Assembly: GCF_041814905.1 (NCBI RefSeq)
Contig: NZ_JBGXYA010000016.1
Coordinates: 1-28,075 of the forward strand
Direction: 5' to 3'
Length of the DNA: 28,075 bases
Source of the DNA: Glaesserella sp041814905
Lineage (GTDB): Bacteria > Pseudomonadota > Gammaproteobacteria > Enterobacterales > Pasteurellaceae
Shown: positions 14,964-22,640 of the stretch, piece by piece
Layout of the letters: each line of letters starts with the position of its first letter
How positions within the stretch are numbered: the first letter of the stretch is position 1
Translations under genes and position numbers: made by a program
Notes under the pieces: model-generated
The model's input: only the letters and a program-made list of their open reading frames with translations
Databases searched by the model: none
What the model was told of the DNA's origin: nothing

Positions 14964-16253
14964 ATGAATGCCATTTTTTCTGTCTTACTGCGGCTTGTTT
15001 TAGCGGTCATTGTCATTGCCGGGCTTACTTATTTGGCTTTTGGTGCACATGCAATGTGGATTGCAATGACGATGACTTTGGCAGTATGGATTGCGATTGA
15101 ACTATTTTACCTTTCCCGTTTGCTACGCTGGCAAAAAAATCCTCAACATAATTTGCAAGGCATGGGTATTTGGGATGTTATTTTTAGCCGATTGCTGGAA
15201 CAAACCAAAGAAAGTGTCAGAAGAAAACGTGACATCATCACGAGTTTAGACCGATTTAACCGCGTTGCGGAAGCGATACCGAACGGATTATTGATTTTAA
15301 ACCGCGAAGGACGGATTGAATGGTTTAATCAACTTGCGATAAAACATCTCAATTTGAATGCAGAGGAAGATCAAAACGGTTTTTTACAAAATATTATCCG
15401 TTTGCCGGAATTCCAACGCTTTTTGCAAAAAAAACTTCAGAACGAACCGCTTGTTATCAAAATTTCCCTTCCAAACAGCGGTTATTTACCACGTATAATT
15501 CTGGTTCAACGCTTTATTTTTGAGACCTACAATGAACTGTTAGTGACCCAAGATATTAGTGACAAAGAGCAGCTTGATGCTAACCAAATTAATTTTGTAG
15601 CCAATGTTTCCCATGAATTACGTACTCCGTTAACGGTGATTAATGGTTTTGTGGAAACCTTGTCGGACAATCCGGATTTACCTCTTGAGCAGCGCCGGCA
15701 ATTTCTTTCTCTCATGCAGAAAGAGGGAGAGAGAATGTTGAGTGTCCTCTCCGATCTATTGATTTTGTCCCGCCTCGAAAAAGGGCAAACCCGACCATTT
15801 GAAACTTTTGATTTATCCCGATTAGTTGAACAAGTTGTTCAAGAAGGACGTAATTTATCTAAAGATCAGCATATTTTTACCGTTCATATTGATGAAGGCG
15901 TACAATTTAACGGCGTGCAAAATGAAGTTTACAGTGCACTGAGTAACCTTGTCTTTAATGCGGTACGTTATACGCCCGAAAAAGGCGAAATTACCGTGTC
16001 ATTACATAAAGTCAGTAATAAACAAGTCATATTCAGCGTTAAGGATACGGGAATTGGAATTCCTGCTGAACATATTTCCCGTTTGTCAGAACGGTTTTAT
16101 CGAGTCGATAACAGTCGTTCTCGCCAAAATGGCGGTACGGGATTAGGCTTGGCGATTGCCAAGTTTGCGTTGGCAAAATATAACACTCAACTAGACATCG
16201 AAAGTGAAGTTGGGAAAGGCAGCCTATTTTCAGTAAAATTACCCTTAGCTTAA
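14964..16253 (+). CDS. phoR: Phosphate regulon sensor kinase PhoR
   Basis: 429 residues (E. coli 431). Two N-terminal membrane helices with almost no periplasmic loop (about 5-27 and 30-50), consistent with sensing through PstSCAB-PhoU rather than a ligand. A PAS domain follows (about 95-200), then HisKA with H217 in VANVSHELRTPLTVING. The HATPase domain shows N-box SNLVFNAVRYTP, G1 DTGIGIP, F-box RFYRVD and G2 GGTGLGLAIAK. AGGAG precedes the ATG. The coding sequence contains an internal full USS (15422-15454). The gene ends in front of a good terminator at 16319. Confidence 0.97.
   Translation: MNAIFSVLLRLVLAVIVIAGLTYLAFGAHAMWIAMTMTLAVWIAIELFYLSRLLRWQKNPQHNLQGMGIWDVIFSRLLEQTKESVRRKRDIITSLDRFNRVAEAIPNGLLILNREGRIEWFNQLAIKHLNLNAEEDQNGFLQNIIRLPEFQRFLQKKLQNEPLVIKISLPNSGYLPRIILVQRFIFETYNELLVTQDISDKEQLDANQINFVANVSHELRTPLTVINGFVETLSDNPDLPLEQRRQFLSLMQKEGERMLSVLSDLLILSRLEKGQTRPFETFDLSRLVEQVVQEGRNLSKDQHIFTVHIDEGVQFNGVQNEVYSALSNLVFNAVRYTPEKGEITVSLHKVSNKQVIFSVKDTGIGIPAEHISRLSERFYRVDNSRSRQNGGTGLGLAIAKFALAKYNTQLDIESEVGKGSLFSVKLPLA
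15422..15454 (-). repeat. USS inside phoR
   Basis: On the minus strand the core ACAAGCGGT is 15446-15454 and TTTGCAAA 15422-15429, with the same 28.5-bp register. It encodes part of the PAS-HisKA region (NEPLV), a tolerated site within coding sequence. Confidence 0.8.
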
Positions 16254-16318
16254 TGCTTGTTAATTGCTTGATTTGACGTTCTATGAGACAATGTTTCACT
16301 TTTTAGCATGAATGATTT

Positions 16319-16350
16319 ACCCCTCCGAATTGCTGGAGGGGTCGTTTTTT
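16319..16350 (+). terminator. Intrinsic terminator of the pst-phoBR block
   Basis: Perfect 8-bp stem ACCCCTCC/GGAGGGGT (16319-16326 with 16335-16342), 8-nt loop, then CG and six T. It lies only 14 bases before the rbfA start. If rbfA transcription starts upstream of it, the hairpin would instead be a leader element. Confidence 0.82.
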
Positions 16351-16363
16351 AAAGAGATATACA

Positions 16364-16747
16364 ATGTCCAGAGAATTTAAACGTAGTGATCGCGTAGCGC
16401 AAGAGCTACAAAAAGAGATCGCAGTGATTTTACAACGCGAGGTAAAAGACCCTCGGATTGGTATGGTAACGGTGTCTGATGTTGAAATCAGCCGAGATTT
16501 AGCCTATGCCAAAGTGTTCGTTACCTTTTTATTTGATAACGACGAAAGCGCCGTAGAACGTGGGTTGGAAGGTTTAAATAACGCTTCCGGCTATATTCGT
16601 TCCTTGGTCGGTAAAGCGATGCGTTTGCGTATTGTGCCGGAATTACGCTTCGTTTACGATCAATCTCTTGTGGAAGGAATGCGGATGTCAAACCTTGTGA
16701 CGAATGTAATTCGTAAAGATCAAGAGCGTCACGTTGAGGAAGAATAA
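16364..16747 (+). CDS. rbfA: 30S ribosome-binding factor A (RbfA)
   Basis: 127 residues, single KH-like domain that binds the 30S subunit and assists 16S rRNA 5'-end maturation and cold adaptation. Family markers are SREFKRSDRVAQELQKEIA, VKDPRIGMVTVSDVEIS, YIRSLVGKAMRLRIVPELRF and the basic C-terminal tail. The Shine-Dalgarno is weak (AAGAG). The truB GTG start follows 2 bases after its stop, so the two are translationally coupled. Normally continuous with infB; here separated by the Pho block. No convincing own promoter was identified. Confidence 0.96.
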   Translation: MSREFKRSDRVAQELQKEIAVILQREVKDPRIGMVTVSDVEISRDLAYAKVFVTFLFDNDESAVERGLEGLNNASGYIRSLVGKAMRLRIVPELRFVYDQSLVEGMRMSNLVTNVIRKDQERHVEEE

Positions 16748-16749
16748 TA

Positions 16750-17667
16750 GTGGGCAGACCGCGTAAAAAAGGGCGTGATGTCCATGGCGTTTTTTTGTTA
16801 GACAAACCGCAAGGGGTAAGTTCTAACGATATTATGCAGAAGGTCAAACGCCTGTTCCAAGCCAATAAAGCCGGGCATACCGGTGCGTTAGATCCTCTCG
16901 CAACCGGAATGTTACCGATCTGCTTAGGCGAAGCGACAAAGTTTTCGCAATTTTTGCTCGATGCGGATAAGCGTTATCTCGTTACTGCAAAATTGGGTGA
17001 ACGGACCGATACTTCCGATGCAGACGGTCAAATAGTACAAACCCGTGATGTTTCGGTAACAGAGCAAGAGATTTTATCGGCACTTGATTCATTTCGCGGT
17101 GAGATTATGCAGGTTCCGACGATGTTTTCTGCATTAAAACATCAGGGGAAACCGTTGTATGAATATGCACGAGCCGGCATTACGATTGAACGGGAAGCAC
17201 GTCCGATTACGATTTTTGAATTAAAGTTTGTCGAATATCAAGTACCGTATTTAACCCTTGAGGTACACTGTTCCAAAGGTACTTATATTCGTACTTTAGT
17301 GGATGACTTGGGTGAGTCCCTCGGTTGCGGCGCACATGTTGTAATGTTGCGCCGTTTATCCGTAGCGAATTACCCGATGGATAAAATGATAACAATAGAC
17401 GATTTGCAAAATTTAAGCGAAAACCGACCGCTTGATCAATTAGATAGCTATTTGTTACCAATTGATACAACGGTTTCGAGTTTAGTGCCATTAAAACTAA
17501 ATACGGAACAATCGAAAGCAGTGGGTTTCGGGCAGCGCGTAAAGATTGCAAATGAAACACAAATTTATGGACAAGTTCGTTTATTTTCTGATAATGGCAT
17601 ATTTTTGGGGGTTGCAGAAATCCGAGAGGATAATGTAGTCAGACCAAGCAGAATGATAAATGTATAA
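16750..17667 (+). CDS. truB: tRNA pseudouridine-55 synthase TruB (GTG start)
   Basis: 305 residues; isomerises U55 in the T-loop of nearly all tRNAs. Starts with GTG at 16750: M-GRPRKKGRD aligns with E. coli MSRPRRRGRD, and no ATG is available nearby. Motif GHTGALDPLATGMLPI at 42-57 contains catalytic Asp48. YSALK-like MFSALKHQGKPLYEYAR and the RNA-contact region IHCSKGTYIRTL-type (VHCSKGTYIRTL) follow. A C-terminal PUA-like domain is present (about 245-305). The Shine-Dalgarno sits in the end of rbfA (GAGGAAGAA). An imperfect USS lies inside at 17403-17435. Confidence 0.97.
   Translation: MGRPRKKGRDVHGVFLLDKPQGVSSNDIMQKVKRLFQANKAGHTGALDPLATGMLPICLGEATKFSQFLLDADKRYLVTAKLGERTDTSDADGQIVQTRDVSVTEQEILSALDSFRGEIMQVPTMFSALKHQGKPLYEYARAGITIEREARPITIFELKFVEYQVPYLTLEVHCSKGTYIRTLVDDLGESLGCGAHVVMLRRLSVANYPMDKMITIDDLQNLSENRPLDQLDSYLLPIDTTVSSLVPLKLNTEQSKAVGFGQRVKIANETQIYGQVRLFSDNGIFLGVAEIREDNVVRPSRMINV
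17403..17435 (-). repeat. Degenerate USS inside truB
   Basis: Core ACCGCTTGA (8/9 to ACCGCTTGT) at 17427-17435 with TTTGCAAA at 17403-17410. The 28.5-bp spacing is exact although the core has one mismatch. Confidence 0.6.
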
Positions 17668-17702
17668 ATCCGTTTAATGTGTAATAGATTTTAGTGGTGG
17701 TT

Positions 17703-18770
17703 ATGAAAAAATACCTAATTCCGATAACGGCTTGTATAGTGTTGGCAGGTTGTGCAAGCAACAACTACTCGAAGCTGGCATTAGATGAAAAATATACCAA
17801 GTCGCGTACAACAAAAAACTTCAACGATTATGTTGTATTCTTAAAACAAAAAGCTGCGGGTCAAGGCGTTTCAGAGCGCGTATTGAATGAAGGCGATATT
17901 CAATATATTGCCCGAGCTATCCAATTAGATAAAGAACAAGCGGTAAAACGCACGGATTCTAAAAGGCCTCCGGCGCCAAACCCGAACGGAGTTACAAATT
18001 ACCTGAATAAAGTACTGACGCAATCCAAGGTAAAAACCGCTGCGGATCGTTGGGAAAAATATCAACCGCAGTTAACCAAAGCCAGCCAAAAATACGGCGT
18101 ACAAAAAGAGTACATTATGGCGTTGTGGGGCATGGAAAGCAGTTTCGGTCGCAGCCAAGGTAAGTTCGATGTGTTGTCCGTATTGGCAACCCTTTCTTTT
18201 GACGGTCGTCGTGAACAACTTTTCACCCAAGAATTCATCAATGCGATGAAAATGATCGACAGTCAAACCATTACTCGCAGTGAAATGAAAGGTTCGTGGG
18301 CAGGAGCAATGGGACAAACCCAATTCATGCCGACGTCTTACCTGAAATATGCGGCGGACGGTGACGGAGACGGTAGAAAAGATATTTGGAATAACGAATA
18401 TGATGCATTTGCTTCCATTGCATCTTATCTTTCCTCGGTCGGCTGGGATAAAGAGCTTCCTTGGGGAATCGAAGTGAAACTGGCTCAGCCTATTGATATG
18501 TCCTTCTCGGGGATTGAACCTCATCAGGCGAAAACGTTAGCAGAATGGCAAGCGTGGGGAGTTTATTTGGCTTACCCGAACGCACAGGAAATTGCTAAAC
18601 AGCAAGCGTTACAACAGACAAAAGTTTGGTTGGTTCGACCTGACCGAGAACCGGGTAGAGCATTCTTAGTTTCTGAAAACTATCGTACTATTTTAGATTG
18701 GAACCGTTCAAATAACTTTGCTATCAGTATCGGTAAATTTGCCGACCGAATTTTGCAACGTGTAGAATAG
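17703..18770 (+). CDS. mltB: Membrane-bound lytic murein transglycosylase B (lipoprotein)
   Basis: 355 residues from the ATG at 17703 (E. coli 361). Lipoprotein signal MKKYLIPITACIVLAGC with lipobox LAG-Cys17, directing outer-membrane anchoring. It cleaves the MurNAc-GlcNAc bond of peptidoglycan, forming 1,6-anhydro ends. The SLT-fold motif ALWGMESSFGR contains catalytic Glu145; AGAMGQTQFMPTSYLKYA follows. The acidic loop DGDGDGRKD is the EF-hand-like calcium site of MltB/Slt35. In-frame GTG codons at 17694/17697 could add two or three residues, but the ATG gives a normal lipoprotein signal. The Shine-Dalgarno is poor (GGTGG very close). It carries one USS core (17936-17944). Confidence 0.96.
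   Translation: MKKYLIPITACIVLAGCASNNYSKLALDEKYTKSRTTKNFNDYVVFLKQKAAGQGVSERVLNEGDIQYIARAIQLDKEQAVKRTDSKRPPAPNPNGVTNYLNKVLTQSKVKTAADRWEKYQPQLTKASQKYGVQKEYIMALWGMESSFGRSQGKFDVLSVLATLSFDGRREQLFTQEFINAMKMIDSQTITRSEMKGSWAGAMGQTQFMPTSYLKYAADGDGDGRKDIWNNEYDAFASIASYLSSVGWDKELPWGIEVKLAQPIDMSFSGIEPHQAKTLAEWQAWGVYLAYPNAQEIAKQQALQQTKVWLVRPDREPGRAFLVSENYRTILDWNRSNNFAISIGKFADRILQRVE
17936..17944 (+). repeat. USS core inside mltB
   Basis: Perfect ACAAGCGGT but without a TTTGCAAA element at the expected distance (17964.5). Probably a weak or chance copy encoding EQAVK. Confidence 0.5.
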
Positions 18771-18807
18771 TTTTACTTGCTGATAAAAAACAAGCAAGCT
18801 AGTATGT

Positions 18808-18857
18808 AATCTGTATCGGATATCAAATTAACATGGATATCCGATACAGATTTTTTT
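18808..18857 (+). terminator. Long-stem terminator between mltB and argA
   Basis: Perfect 17-bp inverted repeat (18808-18824 with 18836-18852; arm begins AATCTGTATCGG), 11-nt loop, then a T tract to 18857. The stem is unusually long for an intrinsic terminator in this window. Only 37 bases remain before argA, so the argA promoter is either AT-rich and very close or upstream of the hairpin. Confidence 0.82.
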
Positions 18858-18894
18858 ATATATAAAAAACAGAATAACATAAGAAAGGAAGACT

Positions 18895-20202
18895 ATGCGC
18901 AACACAGAATTGGTTCAATGGTTTAGACAGTCGACACCCTATGTCAATCTCCACAGCGGGAAAACCTTTGTCATTATGCTTGACGGCGAAGTTCTCGACA
19001 GCGACAACTTCATCAACATTATTAACGATATCAGCTTACTGCACAGCTTAAACATCAAACTGGTTGTGGTGTTTGGCGCCAGACCGCAAATTAATCAACT
19101 CCTCGAAAAAAATCAGATTGTTTCCGAATATTACAACAACATTCGTATCACCAATGCCCAATCCCTTGATATCGTCAAACAGGCGGTCGGTAAGGTGCAT
19201 TACGACCTGTTTGCGCGTTTATCGCTTCGCTCGCCGAATGCGCCGGTAATTAATATTGTCAGTGGCAATATGATTCTCGCTCAACCGATTGGTGTGGTTG
19301 ACGGTATAGATTATGTGTTAAGCGGCAAAGTTCGTCGTGTGAATATTGACAGTATCAAACAGCAACTGGAAAAAAATTCTATTGTATTACTTGGTCCTGT
19401 TGCACCTTCGGTGACGGGGGAAATGTTTAATTTGCCGTTTGAAGAAGTGGCAACTCAAGTCGCCATTAAATTAAAAGCGGATAAATTAATCGGTTTTTGC
19501 CATGAACAAGGGGTAATTGATGACGATGGTCAGGTGATGGCGGACTTACCGCCGCAAGAGGCAAAAAGCTACTTAAATCAAATGATCGTTGATGGTCATT
19601 ATCACACGGCGAAGGCCCGCTTTTTACAAGCGGCAATCGATGTTTGCCGTGCCGGCGTGAAGCGGGCGCACTTAATCAGTTACAATGAAGACGGATCATT
19701 ACTACAAGAATTGTTCTCGCGCGATGGTATCGGTACTCAGCTCTCGATGCAAGATTCGGAAGATATCCGCATTGCAACGGTACAAGATATTCCGGGACTG
19801 CTTGAACTGATTCATCCGTTGGAAAAACAGGGGATTTTGGTCAAACGTTCGCGCGAGCAGATTGAAATGGAAATTTCCCATTACACTATCATTGAACGCG
19901 ATGGCGTAGTGATTGCCTGTGCGGCATTAAATCCGTATCCTGAAGAAAAAATGGCGGAAATGGCATGTGTGGCGGTACATCCGGATTACCGAGATTCTGC
20001 GAGAGGCGATGTGTTGTTGGCAGAAATTCAAAAACGTGCGCGAAAAATGGGCATCGAGAAACTGTTTATTCTCACCACTCGTACTACACAATGGTTCCAA
20101 GAACGCGGCTTTGAACCGGCGGGTGTAGACGATTTACCAAAATACAAACGTGATAATTACAACTATCAGCGCCGTTCTAAAGTATTGATTCAATCACTCT
20201 AA
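18895..20202 (+). CDS. argA: Amino-acid N-acetyltransferase (N-acetylglutamate synthase)
   Basis: 435 residues (E. coli 443); acetylates glutamate with acetyl-CoA, first step of arginine biosynthesis. An N-terminal amino-acid-kinase-like domain (about 15-280) shows GKTFVIMLDGEVLD, LVVVFGARPQI and NIVSGN. A C-terminal GNAT acetyltransferase domain (about 290-430) has ACVAVHPDYRDSARGDVLL acetyl-CoA loop and FILTTRTTQWFQERGFEPA. AAGGAA precedes the ATG. I looked for ArgR boxes (TGAAT...ATTCA type) in the 124-base upstream gap and saw none convincing. Followed by an inverted USS pair and a bidirectional terminator facing aspC. Confidence 0.96.
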   Translation: MRNTELVQWFRQSTPYVNLHSGKTFVIMLDGEVLDSDNFINIINDISLLHSLNIKLVVVFGARPQINQLLEKNQIVSEYYNNIRITNAQSLDIVKQAVGKVHYDLFARLSLRSPNAPVINIVSGNMILAQPIGVVDGIDYVLSGKVRRVNIDSIKQQLEKNSIVLLGPVAPSVTGEMFNLPFEEVATQVAIKLKADKLIGFCHEQGVIDDDGQVMADLPPQEAKSYLNQMIVDGHYHTAKARFLQAAIDVCRAGVKRAHLISYNEDGSLLQELFSRDGIGTQLSMQDSEDIRIATVQDIPGLLELIHPLEKQGILVKRSREQIEMEISHYTIIERDGVVIACAALNPYPEEKMAEMACVAVHPDYRDSARGDVLLAEIQKRARKMGIEKLFILTTRTTQWFQERGFEPAGVDDLPKYKRDNYNYQRRSKVLIQSL

Positions 20203-20262
20203 TACAAGCGGTCTGTTTCTGAGAAAAATTTGCAAATTTCTCTTTGAAACAGACCGCTTGTA
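20203..20262. repeat. Near-perfect inverted USS pair between argA and aspC
   Basis: Arms TACAAGCGGTCTGTTTC (20203-20219) and its exact complement (20246-20262) give 17-bp perfect arms. The two cores are 49 bp start to start (20204 and 20253). TTTGCAAA is centred at 20232.5, exactly the midpoint. It begins at the base after the argA stop codon and can form a hairpin in either transcript. Confidence 0.88.
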
Positions 20263-20268
20263 GCAACA

Positions 20269-20294
20269 AAAACAGCCGGATAGCCGGCTGTTTT
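20269..20294. terminator. Bidirectional terminator between argA and aspC
   Basis: 11-bp stem AAAACAGCCGG/CCGGCTGTTTT (20269-20279 with 20284-20294) with ATAG loop. The A and T flanks make it functional for convergent transcription from either side. Confidence 0.85.
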
Positions 20295-20308
20295 GCGATG
20301 TATTATGA

Positions 20309-21505
20309 CTAAAGTACTTTCACAATCGCTTCGCATAACGCATCAATATTATCGTTAGTAATACCTGCCACGTTGATACGACCTGAACGTACTGCGTAAA
20401 TTGCGAATTCGTCTTTTAAGCGATCGACTTGCTCCGGACTTAAACCACTGAATGAAAACATTCCGTTTTGAGCGATGATGAAATCAAAGTTTTGAGTGGC
20501 ACCTTTTTCTTTTAATAGCTGAACGAACTTCGCACGCATTTCTTTAATACGGTTACGCATTTCAGCGAGTTCTGCAATCCAACTTGCTTTCAATTCAGGA
20601 TCCGCAAGTACTGTTGCTACCGCGCTTGCACCGTGTGATGACGGGTTAGAATAGAGTACGCGAATAATGGATTTTACTTGGCTGAAGGCATTATTTGCTA
20701 CTTGTGCATTATCTGCGACTAACGTGAAAGCGCCGACACGTTCGTTGTATAAGCCGAAATTTTTAGAATACGAGCTGGACACTAACACTTCACGGTGATT
20801 TTTAATAAATGCACGTAAACCGAAGGCATCTTCTTCTAAACCGTTAGCAAAGCCTTGATAAGCAAAGTCAAAGAGTGGTAACCAACCTTTTTCCGCTGAC
20901 ATTTTTGCTAAGGTTTCCCATTGCTCAGGCGTTGGGTCGATACCGGTCGGGTTGTGACAGCAGCCGTGCAGCAAGACGACATCACCGGCTTGCGCTTGGC
21001 TTAAATCTGCAAGTAAGTTATCCCAATCGAGCGCCTTGGTGTCTTTATTGTAATAACTGTATTCTTTGATATTCATGCCGACCGCATTGAAAATGGCATT
21101 GTGATTTGGCCAAGTTGGCGTAGAAATCCAAACGTTTTGTGCATTTGTTTGGCGCTTGATAAATTCTGCTGCAATACGCAATGCACCTGTACCACCTAAG
21201 CTTTGAGCCGTTTTAGCGCGACCGGATGTGATCACTTCCGCGCCTTCACCGAAAAGTAATGCTTGAGTTTGTGCATTAAAATCCGCGATACCGTCAATAG
21301 TTAAATAGTTTTTGGTGTTTTCTTTCGCAAGTAAACGCGTCTCCGCTTCTTTTACTGCTTTTACAATAGGTGTTTGACCTTTTGCATCTTTATAGACACC
21401 AATTCCTAAGTTGATTTTTTCAGGGCGGGGTTCGGCTTTAAACGCTTCGCCTAAGCCTAAAATCGGGTCAGCCGGAGCAGCTTGAATGTGGTTAAACATG
21501 GACAT
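20309..21505 (-). CDS. aspC: Aspartate (aromatic amino acid) aminotransferase
   Basis: 398 residues, PLP enzyme that interconverts aspartate/2-oxoglutarate and oxaloacetate/glutamate. Fold type I markers are PADPILGL at 11-18, INLGIGVYKD, the GGTGALR phosphate loop, HGCCHNPTGIDPT, LFDFAYQGF with PLP-ring Asp213, SSSYSKNFGLYNERVG with Schiff-base Lys248, and SGRINVAG with the substrate-carboxylate Arg. The ATG at 21505 is chosen because AGAGGA lies 6 bases upstream on the minus strand; an ATG two codons later is also possible. The open frame extends to 21592 but without support. The symbol aspC is used over tyrB on overall similarity; substrate range not determinable. Divergent from accD. Confidence 0.93.
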   Translation of the reverse strand: MSMFNHIQAAPADPILGLGEAFKAEPRPEKINLGIGVYKDAKGQTPIVKAVKEAETRLLAKENTKNYLTIDGIADFNAQTQALLFGEGAEVITSGRAKTAQSLGGTGALRIAAEFIKRQTNAQNVWISTPTWPNHNAIFNAVGMNIKEYSYYNKDTKALDWDNLLADLSQAQAGDVVLLHGCCHNPTGIDPTPEQWETLAKMSAEKGWLPLFDFAYQGFANGLEEDAFGLRAFIKNHREVLVSSSYSKNFGLYNERVGAFTLVADNAQVANNAFSQVKSIIRVLYSNPSSHGASAVATVLADPELKASWIAELAEMRNRIKEMRAKFVQLLKEKGATQNFDFIIAQNGMFSFSGLSPEQVDRLKDEFAIYAVRSGRINVAGITNDNIDALCEAIVKVL

Positions 21506-21556
21506 TGTTTTTCCTCTATGAAGTTGGGTAAAAATAAGTTTATAAGATAAGCGCAA

Positions 21557-21585
21557 TTTATACGTGGAATTAGTTTTTTTATCAA
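21557..21585 (-). promoter_or_regulatory. Promoter of aspC
   Basis: On the minus strand TTGATA (21580-21585) and TATAAA (21557-21562) are 17 bp apart, with an A-rich spacer. Transcription would start around 21550, about 45 bases before the ATG. Confidence 0.72.
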
Positions 21586-21588
21586 GAG

Positions 21589-21621
21589 GCAAGCGGTCAG
21601 ATTTCTAAGAAATTTTGCAAA
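21589..21621 (+). repeat. USS with one core mismatch in the aspC-accD gap
   Basis: GCAAGCGGT (8/9) at 21589-21597 followed by TTTGCAAA at 21614-21621, again at the exact 28.5-bp spacing. It overlaps the upstream edge of the aspC promoter region. I saw only weak -10 candidates (around 21673-21685) for accD in the rest of the gap. Confidence 0.65.
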
Positions 21622-21719
21622 TCATGAATTTCTTGTCGGAGTTGTGCTTTTCTGTACCCAAATTAATGAATTTATGCTTTAATACGCACAATTTTCTCAA
21701 CAAAAAATAAGGCGTAAAA

Positions 21720-22640
21720 ATGAGCTGGATTGAAAAAATTTTAGGAAAAACTTCTTCATCAAACGGTAGTAAATCAAAAGTGCCGGAAGGGGTGTGGACA
21801 AAATGTACAAGTTGCGAACAAGTACTGTATAGTGATGAATTAAAACGTAATATGAACGTTTGTCCGAAATGTGATCATCATATGCGTATTGATGCACGTA
21901 CCCGTCTATTAAGTCTATTGGATAAAGACAGTACGGAAGAAATTGCAGCGGATTTAGAGCCTCAAGATGTTCTGAAATTTAAAGATCTCAAAAAATATAA
22001 AGATCGTTTAACGGCGGCGCAAAAAGAAACCGGCGAAAAAGATTCGTTTATTGTGATGTCCGGTAAGTTATTTGATATGCCTGTGGTAGCTGCATCATTT
22101 AACTTTGAGTTTATGGGCGGCTCTATGGGATCGGTCGTTGGAGCGAAATTTGTTCGAGCAGCGGAAAAAGCGTTGGCAGAAAATATTCCGTTTATCTGTT
22201 TCTCCGCATCAGGCGGCGCGCGTATGCAGGAAGCGTTATTCTCATTAATGCAGATGGCAAAAACCAGTGCGATTTTAGCGCGAATGAAAGAGAAGGGCGT
22301 TCCGTTTATTTCAGTATTGACAGACCCTACATTAGGCGGTGTTTCTGCGAGTTTAGCGATGTTAGGTGATATCAATATTGCCGAACCAAAAGCATTAATT
22401 GGCTTTGCCGGTCCGCGCGTTATTGAGCAAACCGTGCGTGAAAAACTGCCGGAGGGTTTCCAACGCAGTGAATTTTTATTGGAAAAAGGCGCAATTGATA
22501 TGATTGTTCACCGTAAAGAGATGCGCGATGCACTTGCTCGTTTATTGGCGAAAATCACACATCAACCGACACCGTTTAAAACCGGTGAGTTGATTGAAGC
22601 GGAAGAAGTCGAAATAGAAATTGAAGTTAAACCGGAATAA
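21720..22640 (+). CDS. accD: Acetyl-CoA carboxylase, carboxyltransferase subunit beta
   Basis: 306 residues (E. coli 304). Together with AccA it transfers CO2 from biotin-BCCP to acetyl-CoA, making malonyl-CoA for fatty acid synthesis. The N-terminal four-cysteine zinc finger uses C29, C32, C48 and C51 (CTSC ... CPKC). A crotonase-type carboxyltransferase core follows with FSASGGARMQEALFSLMQM, LTDPTLGGVSASLAMLGDI and IGFAGPRVIEQTVREKLPEGFQ. AAGGCG-type Shine-Dalgarno lies upstream. The C-terminal tail is Glu/Val-rich (EAEEVEIEIEVKPE). Its stop overlaps the folC start by one base (TAATG), so the pair is translationally coupled, as the accD-folC neighbourhood is in enterics. Confidence 0.97.
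   Translation: MSWIEKILGKTSSSNGSKSKVPEGVWTKCTSCEQVLYSDELKRNMNVCPKCDHHMRIDARTRLLSLLDKDSTEEIAADLEPQDVLKFKDLKKYKDRLTAAQKETGEKDSFIVMSGKLFDMPVVAASFNFEFMGGSMGSVVGAKFVRAAEKALAENIPFICFSASGGARMQEALFSLMQMAKTSAILARMKEKGVPFISVLTDPTLGGVSASLAMLGDINIAEPKALIGFAGPRVIEQTVREKLPEGFQRSEFLLEKGAIDMIVHRKEMRDALARLLAKITHQPTPFKTGELIEAEEVEIEIEVKPE

Noticed and set aside
18072..18524. 150-codon antisense frame in mltB
   Set aside because: Antisense shadow of the MltB catalytic domain; no ribosome binding site.
21506..21592. N-terminal extension of aspC to 21592
   Set aside because: The stretch contains the predicted aspC promoter -10 region and leader; the family N-terminus starts at 21505 or two codons later.
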